In this document: positions 36,092-45,887 of the stretch, piece by piece
Numbering within the stretch: the stretch's first letter is position 1
Layout: every line of letters begins with the position of its first letter
Origin: Bradyrhizobium liaoningense
GTDB taxonomy: Bacteria > Pseudomonadota > Alphaproteobacteria > Rhizobiales > Xanthobacteraceae
NCBI RefSeq assembly: GCF_018130955.1
Contig: NZ_JAFCJM010000005.1
Coordinates: 1 to 64,000, forward strand
Reading direction: 5' to 3'
DNA length: 64,000 nt
The notes under the pieces: generated by a model
What the model was told of the DNA's origin: nothing
The model's input: the letters and a program-made list of their open reading frames with translations, nothing else
Database searches by the model: none
Program-made: the position numbers and the translations under genes

Positions 36092-36624
36092 ACCCGCGTA
36101 TTTCGATTTGAGGCCACATGCTGTACGCATCGAGCACCACAAGAACAGGGCGTTGGTCTGGCATCCGCTCGAAGAGACTCTCGACGGAGAGACCGTCAAG
36201 TTTTACGCCGAAGCGGAGGACATTTTGGGCCATCTGCCCAAGCTCGGCGTCCCGATGATCATGCGTCGGATCCAAAGGGGTGAACGCAAGGGCGATGCCA
36301 AGTGTGGTCCTACCCCGGCATGGAAAAGTGGTGCAGCAGATGCGCAAGAAGATTGACGGCGTGTCGAAGCTGTTCACGCTTGATGCCTGCCGGCACGGCG
36401 GCATGACCGAGCTTGAGGAAGCCGAACTAATAACGGACGGCCACGGTCGTGCGCTCTCCGGACACAAGACCGCACAGGCCTATCGAGGTTATGCCAAGGA
36501 AACGATGATGCGAGCTTTGGCTGCGACTCGTAACCTGCCTTCGGTCTTCGGCCAAAACGAAACCAGCACAGAATTTCCAAACGAGGCAAACCGATTTCCA
36601 AATGCATTGGAAACTCAGTCTTGA
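36092..36624 (+). pseudogene. Broken tyrosine recombinase (phage/island integrase) remnant
   Basis: Two frames together resemble the C-terminal half of a tyrosine recombinase. The first encodes VRIEHHKNRALVWHPLEETL to GVPMIMRRIQRGERKG. After a frameshift near 36290-36330, the second encodes KLFTLDACRHGGMTELEEAE and later ALSGHKTAQAYRGYAKETMM, including the RHGG and GHK...Y catalytic boxes. The N-terminal half is missing. It abuts the 3' end of the tRNA-Gln gene, the usual attachment site of such integrases. Confidence 0.8.
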
Positions 36625-36662
36625 GCATGGCCGTTTTCATAACAAAATCAGCACGTTGCCAC

Positions 36663-36737
36663 TGGCTGGGGCGGGAGGGATCGAACCTCCGAATGGCGGA
36701 ATCAAAATCCGCTGCCTTACCGCTTGGCTACGCCCCA
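36663..36737 (-). tRNA. tRNA-Gln (anticodon TTG)
   Basis: Read on the minus strand, the 75-nt sequence folds as a cloverleaf. The acceptor stem is TGGGGCG paired with CGCCCCA, the anticodon loop TTTTGAT (anticodon TTG) lies between GCGGA and TCCGC, the T arm is GGAGG-TTCGATC-CCTCC, and CCA is encoded at the 3' end. The 3' end faces the broken recombinase at 36092-36624, so it was probably an integration site. Confidence 0.95.
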
Positions 36738-36981
36738 ACGCTGTCAGGGGATCGGCGCAAGACCCGGCACAATCCCTCGGACGGAGCCGGTCTATAGGGA
36801 GAAGCGGGGCATTTCAACAGTCTGAGCGGTGCAAATTGCGCCGCGGCAGCCCCTTGCCACGCCACACTCTATTATGGGGCCGGCGCGTTCCACATCCGGG
36901 CCCGGTTCGGCCGTCCCCGGCAGTTGAGCCCTTGGCGGTTTCATGGGAATACGGCGCCAATGATGTCCAGGGGAGTATGCC

Positions 36982-38760
36982 ATGACCTATCGCGCACCAA
37001 TCAATGACATGTTGCTTGCGCTCAACCATGGCGCCGGCCTGAAGGCTGCGCTCGAGGCCGGTCATTACGGCGATTTCGACGCCGATATCGCCGCGGCCGT
37101 GCTGGAGGAAGCCGGCAAGTTCGCCACCGACGTGCTGGCGCCGCTCAACCGCATCGGAGACGAGCACGGCATCAAGCTCAGGGACGGTGAGGTCACGACC
37201 GCGCCGGGTTGGCCGGATGCCTACAAGCGCTGGACCGATGGCGGCTGGAACGCGGTCTCGGGGCCGGAGGCGTTTGGCGGCCAGGGCCTGCCGCTTGCCA
37301 TCAATGCGGCGTGCACGGAGATCTGGAGCGCGTCCAACATCGCCTTCGGCCTCTGTCCGTTGCTCACGGCCTCCGCGATGGAGGCATTGGAGGCGCATGG
37401 CAACGACGAACTGAAACGGATCTATCTCGAAAAGCTCGTCACCGGTGAATGGACCGGCACGATGCAGCTCACCGAGCCGCAGGCCGGCTCCGACGTCGGC
37501 GCGCTGCGCACTCGCGCGGAGAAAATGGCCGACGGCACCTATCGCATCAAGGGGACGAAGATCTTCATCACCTATGGCGAACACGACATGACCGACAACA
37601 TCGTGCATTTCGTGCTCGCGCGCCTGCCGGACGCGCCCGGCGGCACCAAGGGCATTTCGCTCTTTCTCGTTCCGAAATTCATGGTCAACGCCGACGGCTC
37701 GCTCGGCGCCCGCAATGACATCTACGCCTCCGGCGTCGAGCACAAGCTCGGCATGCACGCCTCGCCCACCTGCACCATGACCATGGGCGATCATGGCGGC
37801 GCCATCGGCTTCCTGATCGGCGAAGAGAACCAGGGCATGCGCTGCATGTTCACGATGATGAACCAGGCGCGCCTCGGTGTCGGCCTGGAAGGCGTCGGCG
37901 TTGCCGACCGCGCCTATCAGCAGGCGCTGGCGTACGCGCAGGAGCGCAAGCAGGGCCGCGCCGTCGGCAAGACAGGCGACGGGTCGGATGCGATCTTCGT
38001 GCATCCAGACGTCAAGCGCATGCTGATGCGGATGCGGGCGCAGACCGCGGCCGCGCGCACGATCTGCTACGCCACTGCCGTCGCGATCGACGTTTCGACG
38101 CGCGCCAAGGATCCCAAAGTGCGCGCCGAGGCCGCGGCACGCGCTGCGCTGCTGACGCCAATCGCAAAGGGCTATTCGACCGACATCGGCAACGAGGTCG
38201 CCTATCTCGGCGTGCAGGTCCATGGCGGCATGGGTTTTATCGAGGAGACCGGCGCCGCGCAGCACTATCGCGACGCGCGCATCACCGCGATCTACGAGGG
38301 CACCAACGGCATCCAGGCGATCGACCTCGTGACCCGCAAGCTCGGCGCCAATGGCGGCGCCTCGGTCTGGGCGCTGCTGTCGGAGCTCTCCGGAATCGTC
38401 AAACAGGTCGAAGCCTCCAACGATCCCGGCTTCGGTACAACGAGCACGAAGTTGCGCGAGGCGCTCGGCTCGCTCGAGCGCTCGAGCAAGTGGCTCCTGG
38501 AGCGCGTCAGTGCGGCGCCGAACGATGCGCTCGCGGGCGCAACGCCCTATCTGCAGCAGTTCGGCGCCACGCTCGGCGGCTGCATGCTCGCCTCCGAGGC
38601 GCTCGCGGCGAAGGGCGACGGCAACTCGGAAGCGCCGCGCTACGTCGCGCTCGCCCGCTTCTTCGCCGAGAACATCACCGTGCAGGCGACCTCGCTGGAG
38701 CGGACGGTTACGGAAAGCGCCGAATCGGTCGCCGCTGCGGACGCCGTGTTGCTGGGGTAA
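36982..38760 (+). CDS. Acyl-CoA dehydrogenase (long form with C-terminal domain)
   Basis: The 592-residue flavoprotein has the acyl-CoA dehydrogenase fold: N-terminal helical domain, middle beta domain (TGTMQLTEPQAGSDVGALRT), then the catalytic-base region AIYEGTNGIQAIDLVTRK, and a C-terminal extension (about 475-592) as in the FadE/DmdC-type subgroup. It oxidises an acyl-CoA with FAD and passes electrons to ETF. DmdC-like 3-methylmercaptopropionyl-CoA dehydrogenases share this length, but substrate cannot be assigned. It is a single gene after tRNA-Gln. Confidence 0.92.
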   Translation: MTYRAPINDMLLALNHGAGLKAALEAGHYGDFDADIAAAVLEEAGKFATDVLAPLNRIGDEHGIKLRDGEVTTAPGWPDAYKRWTDGGWNAVSGPEAFGGQGLPLAINAACTEIWSASNIAFGLCPLLTASAMEALEAHGNDELKRIYLEKLVTGEWTGTMQLTEPQAGSDVGALRTRAEKMADGTYRIKGTKIFITYGEHDMTDNIVHFVLARLPDAPGGTKGISLFLVPKFMVNADGSLGARNDIYASGVEHKLGMHASPTCTMTMGDHGGAIGFLIGEENQGMRCMFTMMNQARLGVGLEGVGVADRAYQQALAYAQERKQGRAVGKTGDGSDAIFVHPDVKRMLMRMRAQTAAARTICYATAVAIDVSTRAKDPKVRAEAAARAALLTPIAKGYSTDIGNEVAYLGVQVHGGMGFIEETGAAQHYRDARITAIYEGTNGIQAIDLVTRKLGANGGASVWALLSELSGIVKQVEASNDPGFGTTSTKLREALGSLERSSKWLLERVSAAPNDALAGATPYLQQFGATLGGCMLASEALAAKGDGNSEAPRYVALARFFAENITVQATSLERTVTESAESVAAADAVLLG

Positions 38761-39190
38761 GGCTCGCTTCGCTCAAGGATCTCAACTGTCATGCCCCGCG
38801 AAGGCGGGGCAATCCAGTACGCCGCGCCCCTCCGTATCGTTTGCGCTGCCTCTGGAATACTGGATCGCCCGCCACAGTGCACGCACAAGGCGGACGATGA
38901 TGACGGCGTGCTTGGGTTCCGCCACCGCTATTAAGGAGGTAGTATGGGCTGGCCTCACCGCGGGGGAACGGTATCCCAGACAACGGCAGCCCCTGAGACA
39001 CGCGCAAAAGGCGAGTTTGCCGCGCGCTTTCGCTGAAATCGCAGTGCAATGGCCGCGCCGCGAAAGCTCCCGCGCGTCATCGCGCCACCGTGGAAAGGTG
39101 CACCCTCAGGTTTGGCACCTCTGCGAGATGATGTAGGCTGACGGCCATGGCCAGCGGCAACGGCGCTGCAGCGGCCGCGGGGGACCGTCC
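38761..39190. repeat. Intergenic region with a Bradyrhizobium-type palindromic repeat
   Basis: The 430-bp gap holds, at about 38789-38915, a repetitive palindrome typical of Bradyrhizobium intergenic regions. Its left arm reads TCATGCCCCGCGAAGGCGGG and continues to CCAGTACGCCGCG; the right arm reads GGAATACTGGATCGCCCGCC followed by an altered ACGATGATGA. An insertion-like change (ACAGTGCACGCACAAGGCGG) replaces part of the right arm. I see no convincing gene in the remaining 38920-39190. Confidence 0.7.
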
Positions 39191-39949
39191 ATGCCGAATG
39201 GCAATATCGTCGTCAGCGAGGAACACGCAACGCGCGTCGTGACCTTGCGCCGTCCGAACAAGAAGAACGCGATCACGCAGGACATGTATCGCGAGATGAG
39301 CCGCGCGATCGACACGGCGCAGAACAATCCCGAGATCCGCTGCATCATCATCACGGGCGGCTCCGGCGTGTTCACCGCCGGCGACGATATCGACGATTTC
39401 CTCAAGGCCGACACGGCGCGGCCGGAGACGCTGTCGAACGCAGCAAAATTCCTCTATTCGCTGGCGCTGAACGTGAAGCCGATCATCGCCGCCGTGGACG
39501 GCGCCTCGGTCGGCATGGGCACGGTTCTGCTGTTCCATTGCGACTACGTGCTGGCATCGACGGCCGCGACCTTTTCTGCGCCCTACATCAACCTCGGGCT
39601 CATTCCGGTCGGCGCGTCCAGCCTCCTGATGCCGAACACCATGGGTTACCAGCGTGCGTTTGCGATGCTGGTGATGGGGCGAACCTTTTCGGCCGAGGAG
39701 GCGCGCGTGGCTGGCTTCGTCAATGCCGTGGTCTCGCCTGGGCATACCGAAGTCGAAGCCCGCAAGGTGGCGCGCGAGATCTGCAGGCTGCCGGCCGAGG
39801 CGGTAGCGATTTCCCGCAAGCTGCTGCGAACACCACCCGAACAGCTCACCCGCCGCATCGACCAGGAGGCTCATCTGTTCGGCGAGCGGCTCAAGTCCAA
39901 CGAGGCTGTCGCCGCCTTCAACGCCTTTATGATGCGGAAGAGACGCTAG
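39191..39949 (+). CDS. Enoyl-CoA hydratase/isomerase family protein
   Basis: The 252-residue crotonase-fold protein has the oxyanion-hole region GVFTAGDDIDDFL and DGASVGMGTVLLFHCDYV. The first catalytic glutamate of classic hydratases is not obvious at the second site (GLIPVGASSLLMP replaces GIIPGxGGTQRLP). It may therefore be an isomerase or another crotonase member acting on an acyl-CoA. It stands alone downstream of the acyl-CoA dehydrogenase gene, separated by a repeat. Confidence 0.88.
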   Translation: MPNGNIVVSEEHATRVVTLRRPNKKNAITQDMYREMSRAIDTAQNNPEIRCIIITGGSGVFTAGDDIDDFLKADTARPETLSNAAKFLYSLALNVKPIIAAVDGASVGMGTVLLFHCDYVLASTAATFSAPYINLGLIPVGASSLLMPNTMGYQRAFAMLVMGRTFSAEEARVAGFVNAVVSPGHTEVEARKVAREICRLPAEAVAISRKLLRTPPEQLTRRIDQEAHLFGERLKSNEAVAAFNAFMMRKRR

Positions 39950-40069
39950 GGGCGGGCCGGCGAGACAGTTGCTGTTGCCCGCTGAGATCGACCAGAGATT
40001 GATCTGGATCAAGAGCTTCGGGGCTTCATGCTGCGATCGTGCGCCACGCAGGGGGGCGTGGAGCGACGC

Positions 40070-40510
40070 ATGCCCCTCACTCGCTACTTTCTCGTTGTCG
40101 GCACGGCGTTGCTGGCGCTGCTGCTCCTTGCGAACGCCTGTCTACCGACGCCGCCCCTCCAGGAGAGGGCTGAGTCCAATCAAGTCGTCATCCGCATTCA
40201 TGCCGATCCCAAATGGCCTCAGCGCGTGGAATACGACACCAATGCTCCGGCGATCCCGCCTCAACAGACGGCGAGCACGGAAACCCAGGCCCCGGATCCA
40301 CCAACGACGACCGCGGATGTCCCGGCCGCAGCCCGAGGGGCGTTCGCCCAATTGCAACCGTCCAACGCCGCCCAGCCTCGGCCGCCGGAGACAAGAAAGC
40401 GGGAGGCGAAACTGCATCAGCGCAAGCCGGCTAAGCGGCGCGTGGTGCCGCAGGAGTTCTTGATCGGACGGCAAGCACGCTTTGACTGGTTTGGCCACGG
40501 CAACTGGTGA
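40070..40510 (+). CDS. Hypothetical membrane-anchored Pro/Thr-rich protein
   Basis: I do not recognise this ~146-residue protein. It has one N-terminal hydrophobic segment (YFLVVGTALLALLLLANACL), then a low-complexity region rich in Pro, Thr, Ala and Gln, and a basic C-terminal part ending RQARFDWFGHGNW. The cysteine at the end of the hydrophobic stretch is not in a clear lipobox. The ATG at 40070 puts the membrane segment at the N-terminus; an upstream ATG at 40028 is possible. Confidence 0.6.
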   Translation: MPLTRYFLVVGTALLALLLLANACLPTPPLQERAESNQVVIRIHADPKWPQRVEYDTNAPAIPPQQTASTETQAPDPPTTTADVPAAARGAFAQLQPSNAAQPRPPETRKREAKLHQRKPAKRRVVPQEFLIGRQARFDWFGHGNW

Positions 40511-40565
40511 ACGGTGACCGCACTGCCAGATGCTCGCCTGAGACTCGATGGAGAGGGGCCGCCCC

Positions 40566-40757
40566 TCACTCGCCTCTAGCGGTCCCCATCGTTGCCTCGA
40601 GCCGCACATCCTCTTCGCTGTGGATGTCTCTCGCTTCCTCCAGCGCCAGCAATCGTGTGAGCAAGCTCCGCCGCTCCTCCGTGAGGTCCGGGTCGGCAAG
40701 CCGCCTCTTGAAGATGTTTAGATTCTCATCGTGGATGAACGCTTTCAGCGATCCCAT
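40566..40757 (-). CDS. Small conserved hypothetical protein (63 residues)
   Basis: This short gene is supported by a strong ribosome binding site (GGGGAGGA, 6 bases before the ATG) and a helical, charged product: MGSLKAFIHDENLNIFKRRL, then a TEERRSLLTRLLALEEA segment. Similar small proteins (AFIHxENxxxFKxRLA) occur in rhizobia as I recall, with unknown function. It has no signal peptide or membrane segment. It is opposite in direction to its neighbours. Confidence 0.7.
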   Translation of the reverse strand: MGSLKAFIHDENLNIFKRRLADPDLTEERRSLLTRLLALEEARDIHSEEDVRLEATMGTARGE

Positions 40758-40925
40758 CCGTTTCCTCCCCACCAGGCATTTGCCTGAAGGTGATGCTAGA
40801 GCTCTTGCACCTGCACGGTAATTGTCCCAACGGACATAGGCCGTCGTCCGTGACCGGGGCCGTGCCCGGGAAGCAGGGGCAAAAGCCTTCGTGAAATCTT
40901 CACGTGGTGTGATAATTCTGGACGT

Positions 40926-42587
40926 ATGCGCCTCCTCTCCAACCTGATATCCGCCGCGCTTGCGCTCAGTCTCGCCTCGCCCGCCCTCGCGCAAAGCTCT
41001 GCGCCGGTCGAGCTGCGCATGCTCGCGATCAACGATTTTCACGGCAATCTGCGGCCGCCGCCGGGCGGCATCCGGATCGGCGATCCCGAGGATGGAGCCA
41101 AGAAGGTGATGGTCGCAGCCGGCGGCGCCGAATACATGGCGACGCTGGTCAAGCAATTGCGCGAGGGCCACAGGAACACGATCTTCGTCGCGGCCGGCGA
41201 CCTGATCGGCGCGAGCCCGTTCTTGTCGGCGATGTTTCACGACGAGCCGTCGGTCGAAGCCTTGTCGATGATGGGACTTGCGATCACCTCGGTCGGCAAT
41301 CACGAATTCGACGAGGGCAAGGCGGAGCTGTTGCGCATGCAGAACGGCGGCTGCCATCCGGTCGACGGATGCCAGGGACCGCATCCCTTCACGGGTGCCA
41401 AGTTCCACTACCTTGCCGCCTCCACCGTCGAGACCGCGACCGGCAAGAGCGTGCTGCCGCCCTACGAGATCAGGGAATTCGACGGCGTCCCCGTCGCCTT
41501 CATCGGATTGACGCTGAAGGGCACCGCCGGCATCGTCTCGCCCGCGGGCATCGCCGGGCTCGAATTCCGCGACGAGGCAGAGACGGTGAACGCGCTGGTC
41601 CCGCAATTGAAGGCACGGGGGGTCGAAGCCATCGTGGTTCTCATCCATGAAGGCGGTGAGCCAACCGGGGATTACAACGAATGTCCCGGGATCTCCGGGC
41701 CGATCGTCGATATCGTGAAAAAGTTCGACCGTGCTGTCGACGTCGTCGTCAGCGGCCACACGCATCGGGCCTATGTCTGCAACATCGACGGCAGGCTGGT
41801 GACGAGCGGCGACAAATACGGCACACTGGTCACCGCCGTTGATCTCAAGCTCGATCCGGCGAGCCGCGACATCATCAGCGCCAGCGCCGAAAACGTCATC
41901 GTCGCGAATGCCTCGCTCGCGAAGGATCCCGAGCAGGCGGCGCTGATCGACGCCTATGACAGGCTCGCAGCCCCGATCGCGGGCCGCCCCGCGGGCGCGA
42001 TTACGCAGACACTGTCGCGCGTCCCGAACCAAGCCGGCGAGAGCGCGCTCGGCGACATCATCGCCGACGCGCAGCTTGCTGCGACGAGAGAGGCCAAGGA
42101 CGGCGGTGCCGTCATTGCGCTCACCAACCCCGGCGGCATCCGCACCGACATCACGTTCAAGGACGACGGCATGGTCAGCTTCGCCGATGTTTTTGCGAGC
42201 CAGCCGTTCCGCAACCTGCTGGTGACGCAGACGCTCACCGGCGCGCAGCTCAAGGACATGCTGGAACAGCAATGGCTCGATCCGAAGCGGCCACGGATCC
42301 TCCAGGTGTCCCGGGGTTTTGGCTACGCCTGGGACGCCTCCAAGCCGTTCGGCGAGCGCGTGCTGGTCGATCGCATGACGCTCGACGGCAAGCTGATCGA
42401 TCCGGCGGCCGGCTACCGGGTCACGGTCAATGACTACCTCGCGAGCGGGGGCGACGGATTTACCGTCGCCAAAGAGGGCACCGCGCGCCAGGTCGGCGTC
42501 TATGACGCGGACGCGCTGTTTGCGTATTTCAGGGCCTCAAGCCCGGTTTCCCCGCTCGCACCGGCGCGCATCGTGCGATTGAATTGA
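40926..42587 (+). CDS. Periplasmic bifunctional metallophosphatase/5'-nucleotidase
   Basis: The 553-residue protein has a signal peptide (to about residue 22). Its N-terminal calcineurin-like domain has [27 protein letters not shown] and SGHTHRAY; the C-terminal 5'-nucleotidase domain has TNPGGIRTD and the ring-stacking region ASGGDGF. UshA-type enzymes hydrolyse nucleotides or UDP-sugars in the periplasm and release nucleosides and phosphate. It shares its fold with SoxB (7376-9067) but has NHEFDEG where SoxB has GHWEFTYG. Confidence 0.92.
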   Translation: MRLLSNLISAALALSLASPALAQSSAPVELRMLAINDFHGNLRPPPGGIRIGDPEDGAKKVMVAAGGAEYMATLVKQLREGHRNTIFVAAGDLIGASPFLSAMFHDEPSVEALSMMGLAITSVGNHEFDEGKAELLRMQNGGCHPVDGCQGPHPFTGAKFHYLAASTVETATGKSVLPPYEIREFDGVPVAFIGLTLKGTAGIVSPAGIAGLEFRDEAETVNALVPQLKARGVEAIVVLIHEGGEPTGDYNECPGISGPIVDIVKKFDRAVDVVVSGHTHRAYVCNIDGRLVTSGDKYGTLVTAVDLKLDPASRDIISASAENVIVANASLAKDPEQAALIDAYDRLAAPIAGRPAGAITQTLSRVPNQAGESALGDIIADAQLAATREAKDGGAVIALTNPGGIRTDITFKDDGMVSFADVFASQPFRNLLVTQTLTGAQLKDMLEQQWLDPKRPRILQVSRGFGYAWDASKPFGERVLVDRMTLDGKLIDPAAGYRVTVNDYLASGGDGFTVAKEGTARQVGVYDADALFAYFRASSPVSPLAPARIVRLN

Positions 42588-42711
42588 TCTCGATCAAAAA
42601 TCGAGCCGGCCAGCCCACCCTTTCCCATCGTCCGGCAAAATCCTACATTGCGTTTTGGCGCCGGATGGGCCAAGCGACGTCAATGTGGGATCCTCTTGTG
42701 AGCACGAGCTG

Positions 42712-43641
42712 ATGAGCACGCTTCTTCTGAGCCACAAGGCTTGCCTCGACCATGTCACGCCGCAGGGCCATCCCGAGCGGCCGGATCGCCTGCGCGCGGT
42801 GGAAGAAGCCCTGTCGCATGAGCGCTTCCAGTTCCTGGTGCGCGACCAGGCGCCCGAGGGCAATCTCGACCTCGTCACGCTCTGCCACAACGAGCATTAC
42901 GTCACCGAGCTGCGCCACATCGCGCCGTCCAGCGGCCAGGTCTATATCGACGGCGACACCTCGATGTCGCCGGGCACCTGGGAAGCGGTGATGCGCGGCG
43001 TCGGCGGCGCGGTGGCAGCGACCGAGGCGGTGATGGCGGGCGAGCACCGCAACGCCTTCGTCGCAGTCCGTCCGCCCGGACACCACGCCGAGATCAACAA
43101 GCCGATGGGTTTTTGCTTCTTCGATAATGTTGCGATCGCCGCGCGGCATGCGCAGCGCAAATACGGCATCAAGCGCGCGGCCATCGTCGATTTCGACGTG
43201 CATCATGGCAACGGCACCCAGGACATCTTCTGGTCGGACCCGACGGTGATGTACTGCTCGACGCATCAGATGCCGCTGTTCCCGGGCACCGGAGCCCGCG
43301 GCGAACGCGGCGATCACGACACCATCGTCAACGCGCCGCTCGCCTCCGAAGATGGCGGGCCGGAATTCCGCGCCGCGTTCGAGAACCTGATCCTGCCGCA
43401 GCTCACGAAGTTCAGCCCGGAGCTGCTCATCATCTCCGCGGGCTTCGATGCGCATTACCGCGATCCCCTCGCCTCGCTGAACCTGCGCGCCGAGGACTAT
43501 GCCTGGGTGACGAAGAAGCTGATGGAGCTTGCGGACAAGTCGGCCGGCGGGCGAATTGTTTCGGTGCTCGAGGGCGGCTATGATCTGCAAGGGCTGAAAG
43601 AATCTGTTACGGCCCATGTCGGCGCCTTGATGGGCGCCTGA
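42712..43641 (+). CDS. Histone deacetylase-family amidohydrolase
   Basis: The 309-residue protein has the zinc-hydrolase signatures of the HDAC/acetylpolyamine amidohydrolase family: [20 protein letters not shown] (zinc ligands), [11 protein letters not shown] and LEGGYDLQ. The bacterial members deacetylate small molecules or lysine side chains. The ATG at 42712 gives the usual N-terminus ([16 protein letters not shown]). The order deacetylase-xseB-dxs-tlyA is common in rhizobia, which supports the assignment. Confidence 0.92.
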   Translation: MSTLLLSHKACLDHVTPQGHPERPDRLRAVEEALSHERFQFLVRDQAPEGNLDLVTLCHNEHYVTELRHIAPSSGQVYIDGDTSMSPGTWEAVMRGVGGAVAATEAVMAGEHRNAFVAVRPPGHHAEINKPMGFCFFDNVAIAARHAQRKYGIKRAAIVDFDVHHGNGTQDIFWSDPTVMYCSTHQMPLFPGTGARGERGDHDTIVNAPLASEDGGPEFRAAFENLILPQLTKFSPELLIISAGFDAHYRDPLASLNLRAEDYAWVTKKLMELADKSAGGRIVSVLEGGYDLQGLKESVTAHVGALMGA

Positions 43642-43716
43642 CGCTTCTCGCCACATTGCGCCCGCAAAATCCTGCTTCCTGTCGTGCACGAAGCGGGCGG
43701 GCAATCGGAAACGGAA

Positions 43717-43968
43717 ATGGCCGAAAACACCCAAATCGACGTGACCAGGCTTTCGTTCGAACGCGCGATCGAGGAATTGGAGACGATCGTGAAGCGGCTC
43801 GAGGACGGCAAGGTGCCGCTGGAAGAGTCGGTTGCGATCTATGAACGCGGCGAAGCTCTGAAGCGCCGCTGCGAGGAACTGCTGCGCCAGGCCGAGGCCC
43901 GCGTCGACAAGATCACCACGGATGCCAGCGGCCAGGCGGCAGGCACTGTGGCCCTCGACGTGCAGTAG
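43717..43968 (+). CDS. xseB: Exodeoxyribonuclease VII small subunit
   Basis: The 83-residue helical protein has the XseB pattern SFERAIEELETIVKRLEDG followed by VPLEESVAIYERGEALKRRC. XseB joins XseA in the enzyme that degrades single-stranded DNA. The internal ATG at 43717 is the normal start (MAENTQID). Its position between the deacetylase gene and dxs is conserved in alphaproteobacteria, although here a hydrolase gene is inserted before dxs. Confidence 0.95.
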   Translation: MAENTQIDVTRLSFERAIEELETIVKRLEDGKVPLEESVAIYERGEALKRRCEELLRQAEARVDKITTDASGQAAGTVALDVQ

Positions 43969-44227
43969 GCCCCACGGCTCTCCTCCGCGCCCCTAAGCCA
44001 TTCAGACTATTGGGGGAATGCGCCCTAACGCCGCCACGGGGAATCAGCAAATAGCTCTTGGCCTGACCGACGGCCTGCTATAGTCCCGAGGGCGAGGGTG
44101 CGATCCGGGCTCAGGGCCTGGGTGGAACGTCAGCGGTTCGCGTCGAAAAGCGCGTCAATGAGGAAGAGAGGCCCCATTCCGGCTCATGTGAGCCGTGAGG
44201 CCGGGTCGCGGGGATCACGGTTTTCCA

Positions 44228-45529
44228 GTGCGCGTTCAGAACCGCCATATCATCTATGTGCAGGGCTACGATCCGCGCGGATTGGCGCAGTATTACCGCA
44301 TGTTCCGCACCGAGCTGCGCAAATTCGGCCGGCTCTATCATCTCACCGCCAGCATGGGCCGCCCGCAAAACGTGAGCGACGGCGAGATCGCGTCCTGGAA
44401 CATCGAGACCCAGGCGGACGGCTGGCAGACCCGCACGACCTACGACTTCCTGCGGTTTGAGGATTTCATCCAGCGCGACCTCGCGCAGCCGGTCTGGGAC
44501 ACGGTCTTCCACGCCGTTTTGATCTACTGGCGGATGATGTTCAACGGCACCATCGCGCGCTTCGGCAAGGCCAACTGGCGGTTCGCGACCTTCGTCACCT
44601 ATCCGCATCTGGTGCTGCTTGCCGAGGCGCTGTGCGTGGCCGCCGTTGCGTGGCTGTTCCAGAAAGGACTGGACGCGGTCGGCGTCCCCAATCCCTTCAG
44701 GCTGCTTGCGGCGATCGCGCTGTTCGTGGCGCTGCTCGGCACCGCGCTCAGATACACGGAAGAGAGGACCTACGCGCTCTATCTCCTCCGCGACCACATC
44801 TGGACCTGGGAATTTGCCCATCGCCGCGAGCCCCTATGGGACCAGCGTATCGACCGCTTTGCCGCGCATCTGCGCAAGGTCGTCAGCACAAGCAACGCCG
44901 AGGAAATCGTGCTGGTCGGCCATTCGTCGGGCTCGTTCCTCGCGACCGAGATCCTGGCGCGTGCGCTCAAGCTCGATCCTGCCCTTGGCCGCCACGGGCC
45001 GCGCGTCGTGCTGCTCACGCTCGGCGCCAACACCCCGGTCGCCGGCTATCATGCAGCCGCCCAGCATCTCCGGGATCACTTGCGCGATCTCGCGATCGAG
45101 CCATCGATCGACTGGATCGACTGCCAGGCGCGCAAGGACGTGATGAACTTCTTCCAGTTCGATCCGATCGACGGCCACGGCATCGACGTCGGAGACAAGA
45201 AGCGCAATCCGACCATCGTGCCGGTACGCTTCCGCGAGATCATCGCGCCCGAGCACTACAATTTGTTCCGCTGGCAGTTCTTCCGGGTCCACTTCCAGTT
45301 CGTGATGGCCAACGAACGGCCCCATGCCTATGACTTCTTCATGATCGTGTGCGGCCCGGTTCCCTTGCGGGAACGGATGGCGGCGCCCGATGCAGCGCTG
45401 GCGGTCGCGACCGGGGACGGGGCAGCAAAGGAATTCGGCTGGCGGAGGCTGGAAAATGCCACGCCGCGCGACCAAATGGCTGCCCAGGAGCTCGGCGACC
45501 GGGAACCACCCGCGCGGAGCCGCGGTTAA
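44228..45529 (+). CDS. Membrane-associated alpha/beta hydrolase-like protein
   Basis: The ~433-residue protein begins RVQNRHIIYVQGYDPRGL, has two membrane segments (about residues 130-185) and a later nucleophile elbow GHSSGS (in IVLVGHSSGSFLATEIL), as in alpha/beta hydrolases. A histidine partner is not obvious. The GTG at 44228 starts just before the conserved part; a GTG at 44195 is an alternative. It lies between xseB and dxs. The function is unknown; a lipase- or esterase-like role is only suggested by the elbow. Confidence 0.72.
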   Translation: MRVQNRHIIYVQGYDPRGLAQYYRMFRTELRKFGRLYHLTASMGRPQNVSDGEIASWNIETQADGWQTRTTYDFLRFEDFIQRDLAQPVWDTVFHAVLIYWRMMFNGTIARFGKANWRFATFVTYPHLVLLAEALCVAAVAWLFQKGLDAVGVPNPFRLLAAIALFVALLGTALRYTEERTYALYLLRDHIWTWEFAHRREPLWDQRIDRFAAHLRKVVSTSNAEEIVLVGHSSGSFLATEILARALKLDPALGRHGPRVVLLTLGANTPVAGYHAAAQHLRDHLRDLAIEPSIDWIDCQARKDVMNFFQFDPIDGHGIDVGDKKRNPTIVPVRFREIIAPEHYNLFRWQFFRVHFQFVMANERPHAYDFFMIVCGPVPLRERMAAPDAALAVATGDGAAKEFGWRRLENATPRDQMAAQELGDREPPARSRG

Positions 45530-45887
45530 CCACCTTGGCCCGCCGATCGCGACTGCATACCCCCAAGCGGGCCTGTGGGTTGGCTTTGGCGCCTGGTTTG
45601 GTGTAAAGCTGCCCGGCTATGGCTTTTTGTGAGCTTTTCGTCAGCAGTGTTGTGTTGGCGCCAAATGCCTCAAATCGCTAATGAAATTGGCTGGGACGGG
45701 TGCAGCCGAGCAGGGTGACAGAGATCACAGAGACTGAACCGGAGCGCTCCTAAGCTCACTTAGCTTTGAAGGCCGGATTTGTTCCGTTGCAAGTGACGCC
45801 GGCGGGCTCCGACCCTCTAAGGGCTCGCGCTGCGCCGATATTGTGCAAACCCATCGCGCGCCGGGATGACCTCCCGGAGCTGAAAAA
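45530..45887. other. Intergenic region upstream of dxs
   Basis: No gene is seen in this 358-bp gap. It holds a small palindrome CTAAG-CTCA-CTTAG at 45750-45763 and probably the dxs promoter. GGAG lies 8 bases before the TTG start of dxs. I see no clear terminator. Confidence 0.5.

Noticed and set aside
40566-42272. 568-codon minus-strand frame over the 5'-nucleotidase gene
   Set aside because: Only its last 63 codons look like a gene (40566-40757); the rest is antisense to a clear enzyme and has no recognisable domain.
45750-45763. CTAAG-CTCA-CTTAG palindrome upstream of dxs as an operator
   Set aside because: The arms are only five bases, it lies more than 120 bp from the start, and no candidate regulator is near.
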